Assembly (NCBI GenBank): GCA_035627955.1
Contig: DASPKU010000018.1
Span: 1 to 60,784, forward strand
DNA from: Phycisphaerales bacterium
Lineage (GTDB): Bacteria; Planctomycetota; Phycisphaerae; Phycisphaerales; UBA1924
DNA length: 60,784 nucleotides
Direction: 5' to 3'
Shown here one piece after another: positions 16,886 to 25,898 of this stretch (position 1 is its first letter; each line of letters starts with the position of its first letter). The notes beneath the pieces are model-generated. The model made no database searches. It was given only the letters and a program-made list of their open reading frames with translations, and was not told the origin of the DNA. The translations under genes were made by a program, and so were the position numbers.

Positions 16886-17989
16886 ATGGCAGAGGACGGC
16901 CGAAAAGTACGGTTGCAGCGGGTGATGGCGGACGCGGGGGTGGCCGCGCGTCGGGTGTGCGAGGAGCTCATCGAGCAGGGGCACGTGACCGTCAACGGGC
17001 AGGTGGTGCGCAAGCTGCCGGTGTTCGTAGACCCCGAGCAGGACGAGATCATGGTGGAGGGGCGGCGCCTGCCCAAGGCCCAGCGCCGGCTCTACCTGAT
17101 GCTCAACAAGCCCGCGGGCACGATCGTGTCCAGCGCCGACGAGCCGGAGATGGGACGGGCGACGGTCATGGACCTCATCGACCACCCCTCGGCACCGCGC
17201 CTGTTCCCGGTGGGGCGGCTGGAGTACGACACGACGGGGCTGCTGATCCTCACCAACGACGGCGACCTCGCCAACCGCCTGACCCACCCGCGGTACCGCG
17301 TGCCCAAGACCTACCAGGCCTTGGTGCGGGGGACCGTGGACGAGGAGACCAAGGGCGCGATCCAGACCAAGATCCGCGCGGTGGCCGAGCGGGAGCTGGG
17401 GGTCAAGATGCAGGCCCCGCAGATCGACATCATCTCGCGGGATGAGGGGCGCACGCTGCTGGAGCTGACGATGGAGGAGGGGCCGACCCGCCACCTCCGC
17501 GACGCCTTCGAGTTCCTGGGCATGCCGATCAAGAAGCTCACCCGCACGGCGGTGGGGGGGTTGCAGCTCAAGGGGCTGGCGGTGGGCCGCTGGCGGGAGC
17601 TGACGCGCGAGGAGATTTCACGCCTGCGCAAGGCGGGGCCCGGTTCCGCGCGCCGTGGGCACACCGATCAGCCGGTGGGGACGCTGCCGCGGCGCAATCG
17701 CAGGCCGCGGCCTACGAATGCACCCGGCGGGGAGCGCAAGCCGCGGGACGCAGGTGGCAACATGGATCGGGAGCAGATGCCCCGTGTGCGCGGAACTCGC
17801 AAGCCGCAGGATGCCCGCGAGACTCGCGGCGGGAACGCAACCCGCGGCTCGCGTCCGTCCCGCGACTCCCGCGACACTCGCAACACCCGTAGCAGCGGGA
17901 ACCCCCGCGGCCGCAGCGGCCCGCCCCAGGGCGGCCCCCGCAAGCCCGGCGGCCGCCGCCCCGGTCCGCCCCGCGGAGGCCGCCGCTGA
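16886..17989 (+). CDS. rluB: 23S/16S rRNA pseudouridine synthase, RsuA/RluB family
   Basis: A 367-residue protein. An S4 RNA-binding domain (about 5-55, VRLQRVMADAGVAARR and VTVNGQVV) precedes the synthase domain, which has LMLNKPAGTIVSS, the catalytic loop GRLEYDTTGLLILTND with the Asp, and RHLRDAFEFLGMPIKKLTR. The family isomerises one uridine in rRNA. The last 120 residues are a long basic tail rich in Arg, Gly and Pro, far beyond the usual family length and probably disordered RNA-binding. RluB versus RsuA specificity cannot be decided from motifs alone. It overlaps the next start by one base. Confidence 0.9.
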   Translation: MAEDGRKVRLQRVMADAGVAARRVCEELIEQGHVTVNGQVVRKLPVFVDPEQDEIMVEGRRLPKAQRRLYLMLNKPAGTIVSSADEPEMGRATVMDLIDHPSAPRLFPVGRLEYDTTGLLILTNDGDLANRLTHPRYRVPKTYQALVRGTVDEETKGAIQTKIRAVAERELGVKMQAPQIDIISRDEGRTLLELTMEEGPTRHLRDAFEFLGMPIKKLTRTAVGGLQLKGLAVGRWRELTREEISRLRKAGPGSARRGHTDQPVGTLPRRNRRPRPTNAPGGERKPRDAGGNMDREQMPRVRGTRKPQDARETRGGNATRGSRPSRDSRDTRNTRSSGNPRGRSGPPQGGPRKPGGRRPGPPRGGRR

Positions 17990-19506
17990 TGCCCAGCATC
18001 GGCCCAAAGCCCGGCGGCCGCCGCCCGCCACCTGAGCCCTCGGCCTTCTCCAAGGGCCTGGGCTTCCTTGACCGGCTGGCCCAGCGCCTCACCGAGCGCG
18101 GCGAGCGGGCCCGCCGTCTCTTTCACATGGGCCACCTGCTGGTGGTCAACATCCGCCGCACGCAGCTGACGCGCATGGCCGCGGCGTTGTCGTACCGCAC
18201 CATCTTCGGGCTTATCCCGGTGCTGGTGGTGGGGCTGCTGCTGCTGGCCATCTTCGCCAGCCGCGATCAGCTGAAGGACACCATGACCAACCTGCTGCAC
18301 TTCACCGGCTTTGACCGGGTCGTTGTGACAGCTCCTGAGCCCGGCCCACCGCCCGACCCCGACATGGTCGGCCCCTCACCCACCGAGGCCCAGCGTGCCG
18401 CGGCCGAGCTGCGGCTCGACACCTGGATCGCGGATCGCTACGAGAGCATCCGCTCGCTGCCCTCGGGCGCGATCGGGATCATCGGCTTCGTCACGCTGCT
18501 GTACGCGGCCATCTCGATGCTCATCGAGATTGAGAAGGCGTTCAACCAGATCTACAACGCCCCCGAGGGCCGATCGTGGATTCGACGCGTCACCCAGTAC
18601 TGGACGCTACTCACCCTCGGCATGGGCCTGCTCGCGCTGTCGTTCGTCGTCCAGCAGAAGCTGCTGGCACTGGCGGCAATCGACTCCGGTGTGCCCGGCC
18701 TGACCGCCGACGACATCAAGCGCGCCGTGGGCTTTGTGCTCACGGTGCTGATCAGCACGACCGCGCTCTTCATCATCTACATGATCGTGCCCAACACCCG
18801 CGTGCACCCGCTGCCCGCTTTCGTGGGCGCGGCCACCGCCGCGGTGCTGTGGGAGAGCGGCAAGTGGGCCTTCACCGCCTACCTCAGCTTCTCCACGGGC
18901 TACGCCAAGATTTACGGCGTCATCGCCATCCTGCCGCTGTTCTTCCTGTGGATCTACATCACATGGCTCATCGTGCTGCTGGGGTTGCAGCTCGCCTCAG
19001 CACTCCAGACCCAGCGGCTGACCAACGCCGAGGGGTTTAAGTTCTCGCTGCTGGCCACCTTCGGCCTGGTGGATGAGGATGCCGTCGCGCACCGCGTGAA
19101 GATCGTCGACCCCGCGGCGGTGCTGGTCGTCGTCACTGCCGTCGCCGAGCGCTTCGCCACGGGCAAGACCAGCGACCACGCCGCCATCGCTGAGAAGACC
19201 GGCATCGACGAGCAGGCCGTGGCCGAGATGCTCGACCGCCTCGCCGGCGCCGGGCTGCTGGTCCGCGTGGCAGACACGGAGCGCGAGGGCAGCTACACGC
19301 TCGCTCGCCCGCCAGAGGCCCTTCCGGCGGCAACCGTGCTCGCGGTCGCCCGCGAGCTCGTCTCCGTGCGCACGAGCCACACGCCGCTGCTCGACACGCT
19401 CGAGGAATGCCGCATCTCCGCCATGCAGGGCAAGTCCGTGGCGGACCTCATGCAGAAGCCCACGCCCGACCAGATGACGCCGATCACCAAGGCCATCGGA
19501 GTGTGA
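17989..19506 (+). CDS. YihY/BrkB family inner-membrane protein with C-terminal winged-helix-like region
   Basis: A 505-residue protein with about six membrane helices between residues 55 and 340, including the family signatures RTQLTRMAAALSYRTIFGLIPVL and LPLFFLWIYITWLIVLLG. Residues about 345-480 look like a cytoplasmic winged-helix-like extension (KTGIDEQAVAEMLDRLAGAG). The family was once called RNase BN, but its transport or envelope role is unsettled. Its ATG overlaps the rluB-like stop (TGATG), so the two are translationally coupled. Confidence 0.87.
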   Translation: MPSIGPKPGGRRPPPEPSAFSKGLGFLDRLAQRLTERGERARRLFHMGHLLVVNIRRTQLTRMAAALSYRTIFGLIPVLVVGLLLLAIFASRDQLKDTMTNLLHFTGFDRVVVTAPEPGPPPDPDMVGPSPTEAQRAAAELRLDTWIADRYESIRSLPSGAIGIIGFVTLLYAAISMLIEIEKAFNQIYNAPEGRSWIRRVTQYWTLLTLGMGLLALSFVVQQKLLALAAIDSGVPGLTADDIKRAVGFVLTVLISTTALFIIYMIVPNTRVHPLPAFVGAATAAVLWESGKWAFTAYLSFSTGYAKIYGVIAILPLFFLWIYITWLIVLLGLQLASALQTQRLTNAEGFKFSLLATFGLVDEDAVAHRVKIVDPAAVLVVVTAVAERFATGKTSDHAAIAEKTGIDEQAVAEMLDRLAGAGLLVRVADTEREGSYTLARPPEALPAATVLAVARELVSVRTSHTPLLDTLEECRISAMQGKSVADLMQKPTPDQMTPITKAIGV

Positions 19507-19526
19507 GACGCTGAACCGGGGCCCCC

Positions 19527-20570
19527 TCACCGCGGCGTGGTCGGGGCGGGCGCCTCACGCCGCTTGATCTTCAAGCGCACCGTCCGGTCCGCGACATCGA
19601 ACCGCAGCCCCGTCTGATACTCCGAGAACACGGCCTCTTTGCTGGGAATGCCGCGCTCGAGCTCCTCGAAGCTCAGGTGCACGGTCGCCACCACCGGCAG
19701 AGCCTTGTCCTGGATCTGCTTGATCAGGTCGCCGGGGCCGGTGACCGTCACGTCAGTCAGGAACCGGTCCTGCTCGGGAATTTCGATCTCCCACTTGTTG
19801 AGCTCGCCGGGCGCAATCCGCACGTGCACCGGCACGCTCGCAACGCGGATGGTCGACGTCTTGCTCCGCAGGGTCAGCGTCACGTCGATGGTGGCCGGAT
19901 CGATCTTCAGGCGCGGCACCCCCGCGAGCTCGGGCGGCGCCAGCAGCCGCACGCCGGTGACGGCCTCCTTGCGCCCGGGCGTCAGGCGCGTCAGGGCCGC
20001 GGGTTCGACCCGTGCAATCACCGCGGTGCTCTCGTTGATCTTGCCGGCATGAGCACTCGGCAGCGTCACCTGCGCGCTGGTCACCTTGAACTCCGGCGAA
20101 GACTCGAGCTCCGCCCCCGGCACTTCCACGGTGACCTTTACCGTGCGGGTGACCAGCTCATCGACGGTCGCCTCGACCGTCTCGGGCGAGAGGCTCCGGA
20201 AGGTCACGCCGCGCCCCCGCAGCTTGGGGTGGTTCGCGAGGACTGCCCCGAGGTCCACCGTGTGCCGCCCCGGATCGACTGACAGCCCGTCCATCCCCGG
20301 TGAGACCACGATCGGCTGCCGCAGCGTCCGCTCCATCGGTTCCAGCGCCGCCGCCGGCCCCTCGATGATCATGTCCGCACGCACGCTCGTCCCGCGCACG
20401 CCCGGAGTGTCCTGGCTCAACCCGACGACGTACTTCGACCCGGCCTCGGGCTCGAAGGACACCTCCACGCTCCGCACCACCGCCGAGCGCAGGCTCTCTG
20501 CCTCCGCGAAGAACCAGATGATGGCCGTCACGAGGAACACAAGTGCGCCGTTGCGGATCGCACTCCACAT
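19527..20570 (-). CDS. cdaR: YbbR-domain protein, CdaA regulator
   Basis: A 347-residue protein with one N-terminal membrane anchor (NGALVFLVTAIIWFFAEAES) and an extracytoplasmic part built of YbbR-like beta repeats (RTVKVTVEVPGAE; TIRVASVPVHVRI; FLTDVTVTGPGDLI). In Firmicutes CdaR binds and modulates the diadenylate cyclase CdaA. It starts 3 bases after the cdaA stop, so the pair is an operon as in other phyla, although repeat similarity is loose. Confidence 0.82.
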   Translation of the reverse strand: MWSAIRNGALVFLVTAIIWFFAEAESLRSAVVRSVEVSFEPEAGSKYVVGLSQDTPGVRGTSVRADMIIEGPAAALEPMERTLRQPIVVSPGMDGLSVDPGRHTVDLGAVLANHPKLRGRGVTFRSLSPETVEATVDELVTRTVKVTVEVPGAELESSPEFKVTSAQVTLPSAHAGKINESTAVIARVEPAALTRLTPGRKEAVTGVRLLAPPELAGVPRLKIDPATIDVTLTLRSKTSTIRVASVPVHVRIAPGELNKWEIEIPEQDRFLTDVTVTGPGDLIKQIQDKALPVVATVHLSFEELERGIPSKEAVFSEYQTGLRFDVADRTVRLKIKRREAPAPTTPR

Positions 20571-20573
20571 GCC

Positions 20574-21452
20574 TCAGTGCTCCCCCTGCGCGCCGGTCGC
20601 GCTCTGATGAGCATGCTCGTCATGGTGCACCGGCTCGGACTTCCGCGCCCGCAGCGAGCGGGTCAGCCGCACCTCGATCTGCCGCCGCAGCTCGTCAACC
20701 GTCAGCGGCTCCGACAGCCGCCCGCGTTCCGCCAGGCGGATCAGCCCGGTTTCCTCGCTCACCACGATCACCACCGCGTCGCACTCCTTGCTCAACCCCA
20801 CGGCCGCGCGGTGGCGCGATCCGAGCGTGGGGTCGGGCATCTCCGCCGGCTCGGCGAGTGGCAGCTGCACACCCGCGCCCGCAACCGTCCGGCCCTTCAC
20901 GATCACCGCCAGATCGTGCAGGGCCGACCCGGGGAAGAAGATGGTCTGAAGCAGCCGGGCCGTGAGTTCGGCGTTGAGGGTTGTCCCGCCTTCCACCAGG
21001 CCCGCCAGGCCGATGGTTCGCTCAATCGCAATGATCGCGCCGAACTTGGACTTGGACAGGTAGCTCACGGCCGCGACGATCTCGCCGGCTACATATGCGA
21101 TGTCCTTGGGCGTCGAGCGGAAGAAGGGCGTCTCGCCAAGCCGCACCAGCGCACGCCGCAGTTCTGGCTGGAAGATCACGATCAGGGCCACGGCTACCAG
21201 TGCCACGAAGCGGTCATAGAGCAGCCCCAGCCGTTGGAAGCTCGCTCCGCCGCCGATGACGCGCGAGACCACGGTGACCAGCACCAGCAGCACCAGCAGA
21301 CCCTTGAGGGCGCCGGCCGCGCGGGTCCCCCGCACGAAGCGGAACACGGCGTACACGAACACCCCGATGATCAGCATTTCCAGGCCGACCTCGAAGACGT
21401 TGTACGTCTGGAGTCGCTCGATCAGGCTCTGGATGCGCTGCGGCAGTTGCAA
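20574..21452 (-). CDS. cdaA: diadenylate cyclase CdaA (DisA_N domain)
   Basis: A 292-residue membrane enzyme making c-di-AMP from two ATP. Three N-terminal helices (about 22-95) precede the DAC domain, with IFQPELRRAL, the active-site SRHRAAVGLS (canonical T/SRHRAA) and VVIVVSEETG. The usual LHDGAVI motif reads LHDLAVI: the metal-binding Asp is kept but the Gly is Leu. A charged, His-containing tail follows. It is first in the operon with cdaR. Confidence 0.92.
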   Translation of the reverse strand: MQLPQRIQSLIERLQTYNVFEVGLEMLIIGVFVYAVFRFVRGTRAAGALKGLLVLLVLVTVVSRVIGGGASFQRLGLLYDRFVALVAVALIVIFQPELRRALVRLGETPFFRSTPKDIAYVAGEIVAAVSYLSKSKFGAIIAIERTIGLAGLVEGGTTLNAELTARLLQTIFFPGSALHDLAVIVKGRTVAGAGVQLPLAEPAEMPDPTLGSRHRAAVGLSKECDAVVIVVSEETGLIRLAERGRLSEPLTVDELRRQIEVRLTRSLRARKSEPVHHDEHAHQSATGAQGEH

Positions 21453-21599
21453 CGGTCGGTCCCCAGTGGCTCTACGGACGCTTTCGTCCCGCTTGATCGG
21501 TCAGGCGCGGGTGTTCGGCCAACTTTAGTCGGCACTATCCATCGGGCGATCAGGGGTGGCAAGACTTCTACTACCATCGATGCCCCCGGAGCGACCCCA

Positions 21600-21875
21600 T
21601 TGGGCTACGACGTCGTCGAGTTTCAGGACACCCCCAACCCCAACGCCCTCAAGTGCGTGCTCGACCGCCCGCCGCCCGCGGGTGGGAGCGGCATCCGCTC
21701 GTACCAGACCGCGGAGGCCGCGGCCGGTGACCCGCTCGGCGCCGCCATGATGGGGGTGCCGGGCGTGGTGGGGGTGCTGATCGGGGCAGGCTGGGTGACG
21801 GTGAGCAAGGCGCCCGCGGCGGAGTGGAAGGCGATCAAGGCCGGTGTAAAGAAGGTGATGAGTGGGGCGGAGTAG
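21600..21875 (+). CDS. small Nfu/NifU N-terminal-domain protein
   Basis: A 91-residue protein matching the Nfu N-terminal domain: FQDTPNPNALKCVLDRP, then PLGAAMMGVPGVVGVLIG and GWVTVSKAPAAEWKAIK. The CxxC cluster-binding C-domain of full Nfu proteins is absent. I place the start at TTG 21600 because GGAG lies 8 bases upstream; no ATG or GTG in frame is as well placed. It overlaps mutY, which also needs an iron-sulfur cluster, by 14 bases. A role in cluster handling is inferred only. Confidence 0.75.
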   Translation: MGYDVVEFQDTPNPNALKCVLDRPPPAGGSGIRSYQTAEAAAGDPLGAAMMGVPGVVGVLIGAGWVTVSKAPAAEWKAIKAGVKKVMSGAE

Positions 21876-22974
21876 TGTCGCCACGAAGCCGGATCGGAAG
21901 CGGCGCGCCTTGGCGATCCCGGCCGCTGGAGCCGACGACTCTGCGCTCGACCGGGCGCTCGTGGCGTGGTTCCGTGCCAACGCACGCGAGCTGCCCTGGC
22001 GGGCGGTCGACCCTGCGACGGGGCGGCGTGACGCGTACCGCTCGCTCGTCAGCGAGGTCATGCTCCAGCAGACGCAGGTGGCGCGGGTGATCGAGAAGTT
22101 CGACGCGTTCATGCGGCGATTCCCCACCGTGCAGGCCCTCGCGGCGGCGCCGCTGGACGCGGTGCTGGCCGAGTGGTCGGGGCTGGGGTACTACCGGCGG
22201 GCCCGGCACCTGCACGCGTGTGCGCAGGGCGTGGTGGAGCGGCATGCGGGCGTGATCCCGGCCGATGTTCCAGCATTGCTCAAGCTGCCCGGAATCGGCC
22301 GTTACACGGCTGGTGCGATCGCCTCGATGGTGTACCATCGGCCCGAGCCCATCGTGGACGGCAATGTGGCCCGCGTGCTCCTGCGCATCCGCGGCCAGCA
22401 GATGGACCAGAAGTCAGGGATGGCCTGGACGTGGAAAGAGACGGAGCGGCTTGCCCCTCAGTCGCGCGATATCGCGTCGTTCAACGAGGGGCTCATGGAG
22501 CTGGGCGCGACGGTCTGCACCCCCGCGAACCCCCGATGTGACCAGTGCCCGGTGGCATCGCAGTGTGCTGCCCGGGCGCGTGGGCTCCAGGGCCAGATCC
22601 CCGCGCCCAAGGTGCTTGCTCAGCGTTCGGCCCTGCACATGGCCTGCGTCGTCGTGCGTGACCATCGCGGCCGCGTGCTGCTGGAGAAGCGGCCCGACAC
22701 CGGCCTGTGGGCGGGCATGTGGCAGCCGCCGACGCTCGAGTCACCCGGCAAGCTGCCGACCCGCAAGGCCGTGGCGGCGGCGCTCGGTGCGGAAGGGCTG
22801 ACGCGCATCGAGTCCTTCGTGCACACGACCACGCATCGCGACGTGCAATTCACGGTCTACGAGGCCGCGAGTGTCCCTGCCGCCGCACGCCGATGGTTCA
22901 CGCCCGTAGACGCGGCCAAGCTCGCCATGGGCAACCCCCAGCGTCGGATAATCACGCGACGAAGCCGAGACTGA
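21862..22974 (+). CDS. mutY: adenine DNA glycosylase MutY
   Basis: A 370-residue base-excision enzyme that removes A opposite 8-oxoG. It has EVMLQQTQVARV, the helix-hairpin-helix LKLPGIGRYTAGAI, the catalytic Asp in VDGNVARV, and the 4Fe-4S ligands in CTPANPRCDQCPVASQC. A C-terminal NUDIX-like recognition domain starts near residue 250. GTG start at 21862 with GAAGG upstream, inside the end of the Nfu-like gene. Confidence 0.95.
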   Translation: MGRSSVATKPDRKRRALAIPAAGADDSALDRALVAWFRANARELPWRAVDPATGRRDAYRSLVSEVMLQQTQVARVIEKFDAFMRRFPTVQALAAAPLDAVLAEWSGLGYYRRARHLHACAQGVVERHAGVIPADVPALLKLPGIGRYTAGAIASMVYHRPEPIVDGNVARVLLRIRGQQMDQKSGMAWTWKETERLAPQSRDIASFNEGLMELGATVCTPANPRCDQCPVASQCAARARGLQGQIPAPKVLAQRSALHMACVVVRDHRGRVLLEKRPDTGLWAGMWQPPTLESPGKLPTRKAVAAALGAEGLTRIESFVHTTTHRDVQFTVYEAASVPAAARRWFTPVDAAKLAMGNPQRRIITRRSRD

Positions 22975-23078
22975 GGCGGCCTCGCCGGAGACCCGGATCG
23001 GCGGCGAATGGTCGCGCGGTGAGCGGTCTGCCAATCCGCGAATTCACCCAGAGAGGCTCAGCCCCGGTTTCGTCAGCG

Positions 23079-24788
23079 CTACTTGTCATCCTCGTCGTCG
23101 AAGTACTCCGCCGCGTCATCGCCGAGCTCTTCCAACTCCTCACCTTCGACGTTGACGACCTCGGAGAACTCATCGCTGAGCAGCTCTTCGCCGCCCTCTT
23201 CATCAAGCGACTCCTCACCCACCGGCACGCTCTTGCGGGCGCCCATGCGTTCGTGCACGCCCTTGCGGCCGCGGCTGACCCGTGCCTCGCCCTCTTCGCC
23301 CGCATCCGCAAGGTCGCCCTCGCGCTGGCGGCGCTCGCGGATGACGATACGGATCGGCACCTCGCTGAAGGGCAGCTCCTCACGGAAGCGGTTCATCAGG
23401 AAGCGCAGGTAGTTGGGCGTGAAGAGGTCGGGCTTGTTGACCACGAGCGTGATCGTCGGCGGCTCGATGCCGGTCTGAGCGACGTAGTAGACCTTGGCGA
23501 ACGTGCCCTTGATGTCGGTGGGGCCGCGCTTCTCGATGATCGAGCGCACCAGCCGGTTGAGCTTGCCAGTCGTGACGCGCTCACTGGCTTGCTGCCGCAG
23601 CTCGAAGGCGAGCTCGATGGTGTTCCGCACGTTCCGCCCGCTCTGGCCGCTGACGAACGCGATCGGCGCGAACCACAGCCCCTTGAGCTCGTTGCGCACG
23701 TACGTCTGGAACGTCTCGGTGGTGATCGGCTTGCCCTTGCGGTCGGGCTTGCCTTCGACCTGGTCCCACTTGTTGACCACCATGATCACCGGCTTGAACG
23801 CCTTCTGCGCCATCATGGCCAGCTGCTCGTCGACCTGGCTGATCTTCTCCGTCCCGTCGATCAGCAGCAGGATCACGTCCGCTCGGTCCACCGCCCGCTG
23901 CACGCGGTCGAACGCGAAGTGTTCGATCATGTTCTGAAAGGAGCGCTTCCGCCGCAGCCCCGCGGTGTCGATCGCGATGATCGACTTGCCGTCCATTTCA
24001 AAACGCACGTCCACGGCGTCGCGCGTCGTCCCGGCGATCTCCGACACGATCATGCGCGGCTCGCCAGCCAGCGTGTTCACCAGCGTGCTCTTCCCAGCGT
24101 TGCGCTTGCCGATGATGGCGATCTGCAGGTCCGCCGCTGCCCGCTTCTCGTCGTCCTTCGCGGGCTCCGGTAGCATCTCGTAGACCGCGTCGAGGAAGTC
24201 CCGCCGGAAGTAGTTGTTCTTGCTCGAGACCGGCAGCGCTTCGCCGAACCCCAGCCCCGCGAGCTCGGCCGCGTGCGATTCCCACTTGGGGCCGTCAACC
24301 TTGGTCGCCACGATGCGGATGGGCGGCCGCTTCTTGGGCGCGGCCTTGGCCGTCTTCTCCCCCTTGCCGCCCTTCCTGGTCTTGCTCCCGCCCAGCCGCC
24401 CCTCGCGGAGCAGCTTGGCGATCTCCGCGTCCTGGGGTGTGATGCCGGCCTGGGCGTCGATCGCGAACAGCACGAGGTCCGCGTCGCCGATGGCCGCCTC
24501 GATCTGGCTCTCGATCCCCGGCGTCAGCTTCGCAAGGTCCTCGCCTACCTCGTCAAACCGCTGCCCCTCCGCCACATACACGCCGAACCCACCGGTGTCC
24601 ACGAACTCGACCGGCTTGACGACGCCGCCCCGGTACGGCGGCTGCAGGTCCACCAGTGCGGTCACGCGGTCGCGGGTCACGCCGGGGGTAGGGTCCACGA
24701 TCGAGACCTTCGCCCCCGCGATCATGTTCATCAGCGAGCTCTTGCCCACGTTGGGGCGACCGACAATGGCGACACGGGGGATGGGCAT
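23079..24788 (-). CDS. der: ribosome-assembly GTPase Der (EngA)
   Basis: A 569-residue protein with two tandem GTPase domains and a KH-like C-domain, required for 50S assembly. The first G1 is VGRPNVGKSS, with VDTGG; its G4 appears as TKVD rather than NKxD and follows a Lys/Gly-rich insertion. The second domain has GKRNAGKST, DTAGLRRK and NKWD. The KH-like part includes PPTITLVVNKPDLF. A very acidic extension of about 70 residues ends the protein, making it longer than typical Der. Start at ATG 24788. Confidence 0.95.
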   Translation of the reverse strand: MPIPRVAIVGRPNVGKSSLMNMIAGAKVSIVDPTPGVTRDRVTALVDLQPPYRGGVVKPVEFVDTGGFGVYVAEGQRFDEVGEDLAKLTPGIESQIEAAIGDADLVLFAIDAQAGITPQDAEIAKLLREGRLGGSKTRKGGKGEKTAKAAPKKRPPIRIVATKVDGPKWESHAAELAGLGFGEALPVSSKNNYFRRDFLDAVYEMLPEPAKDDEKRAAADLQIAIIGKRNAGKSTLVNTLAGEPRMIVSEIAGTTRDAVDVRFEMDGKSIIAIDTAGLRRKRSFQNMIEHFAFDRVQRAVDRADVILLLIDGTEKISQVDEQLAMMAQKAFKPVIMVVNKWDQVEGKPDRKGKPITTETFQTYVRNELKGLWFAPIAFVSGQSGRNVRNTIELAFELRQQASERVTTGKLNRLVRSIIEKRGPTDIKGTFAKVYYVAQTGIEPPTITLVVNKPDLFTPNYLRFLMNRFREELPFSEVPIRIVIRERRQREGDLADAGEEGEARVSRGRKGVHERMGARKSVPVGEESLDEEGGEELLSDEFSEVVNVEGEELEELGDDAAEYFDDEDDK

Positions 24789-24844
24789 GTCCCATCGTAC
24801 GCGTGCCACGATCATGTTCTCATGATCGTGCCTTCAGGCCCTGA

Positions 24845-25864
24845 TTACCCGAACAGCGGTGGTGCGTTTTCAACTCGGGCCTCGCCGCCCCGCTGCACCA
24901 CATACTGGTACCCCGCGTGCATGGCCGCGGCCCCTACGACGCCGTCCTTGCGCAGGGCGTACAGGGTTACGTTGAACCCGGGCTGGCCCTTGTCGTTGAG
25001 CAGGCGCGGCTCGCGGGTGAAGCGTGCGATCCGCCGCAGCGCTGCCAGGCACGCCTCCACCGGCGCGAGCCCCGCCTCCATGCCACGGACGACCTCGTAC
25101 GCCCCGCAGGTGTGCAGGGTGGACTCGCCGCGTCCGGTCGCGCCCGCGGAGCCCACCGCGTTGTCGACGAACAGCCCCGCTCCCACGATGGGCGAGTCGC
25201 CCACGCGCCCGGGGATCTTGTACGACAGCCCGCTGGTGCTCGTGCACGCCCAGAGGTCGCCCGCCGCGTCCAGGCCTGATACATGGATGGTGCCGAACGT
25301 GAAGGGAGCGGTGGGGGAGCCGCCGCTTGCGCCGGGGGGTGGGTTGTGCGGTGGCCGGCCCGGCTCGGGGTTGTCGACGTGCCCCGCCCAGCGGGCGCGA
25401 CCGAACTCACTCCGCGACTCATCCGCGCTCAGCCACGCGTCCTTGTGCGAGAGCCCCGCCTTCCAGAGCAGCCATGCCTCGCGGCTCATGGGCGTGCTCA
25501 GGTCTCCCTCGGGGAAACCCAGCTGGCGTGCGAACCTGAACGCGCCCTCGCCCACGAGCAGCGCGTGGTCCGTACGCTGGAGCACCTCGTACGCGACCCC
25601 GGCCGCGTGCCGGATGCGGCGCAGCCCCGCGACAGCGCCAGCCTTGTGGCGCGGCCCGTCCATCACCGCCGCGTCCAGCTCGACCTCGCCGTCTTCGTTC
25701 GGCAGCCCGCCGTAGCCGACGGACATCTCCTCGGGGTCGTCCTCCACGATCTGGATGCCCGCGACGATCGCTTTCAAGAGCGGCTCGCCCGCGCGGGCCA
25801 ACTCCAACGCCCGCGCCGCCGCGGGCCCCGCATTCCACGAACCGACCAGGACAGGCGTGCTCAT
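24845..25864 (-). CDS. N4-(beta-N-acetylglucosaminyl)-L-asparaginase (Ntn hydrolase)
   Basis: A 339-residue protein of the aspartylglucosaminidase family, whose precursors self-cleave before a Thr that becomes the nucleophile. Visible are TFGTIHVSGLDAAGDL (candidate cleavage at GT), TSTSGLSYKIPGRVGDSP, and the substrate loop GAGLFVDNAVGSAGATGRGE. The family splits the GlcNAc-Asn bond of glycopeptides. There is no obvious signal peptide; the N-terminus MSTPVLVGSWN starts directly in the fold. It is co-directional with the sigma/anti-sigma genes upstream and der downstream. Confidence 0.88.
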   Translation of the reverse strand: MSTPVLVGSWNAGPAAARALELARAGEPLLKAIVAGIQIVEDDPEEMSVGYGGLPNEDGEVELDAAVMDGPRHKAGAVAGLRRIRHAAGVAYEVLQRTDHALLVGEGAFRFARQLGFPEGDLSTPMSREAWLLWKAGLSHKDAWLSADESRSEFGRARWAGHVDNPEPGRPPHNPPPGASGGSPTAPFTFGTIHVSGLDAAGDLWACTSTSGLSYKIPGRVGDSPIVGAGLFVDNAVGSAGATGRGESTLHTCGAYEVVRGMEAGLAPVEACLAALRRIARFTREPRLLNDKGQPGFNVTLYALRKDGVVGAAAMHAGYQYVVQRGGEARVENAPPLFG

Positions 25865-25898
25865 GCCGGCACGATACCAGCGCCGCCCGCATGCCGGC

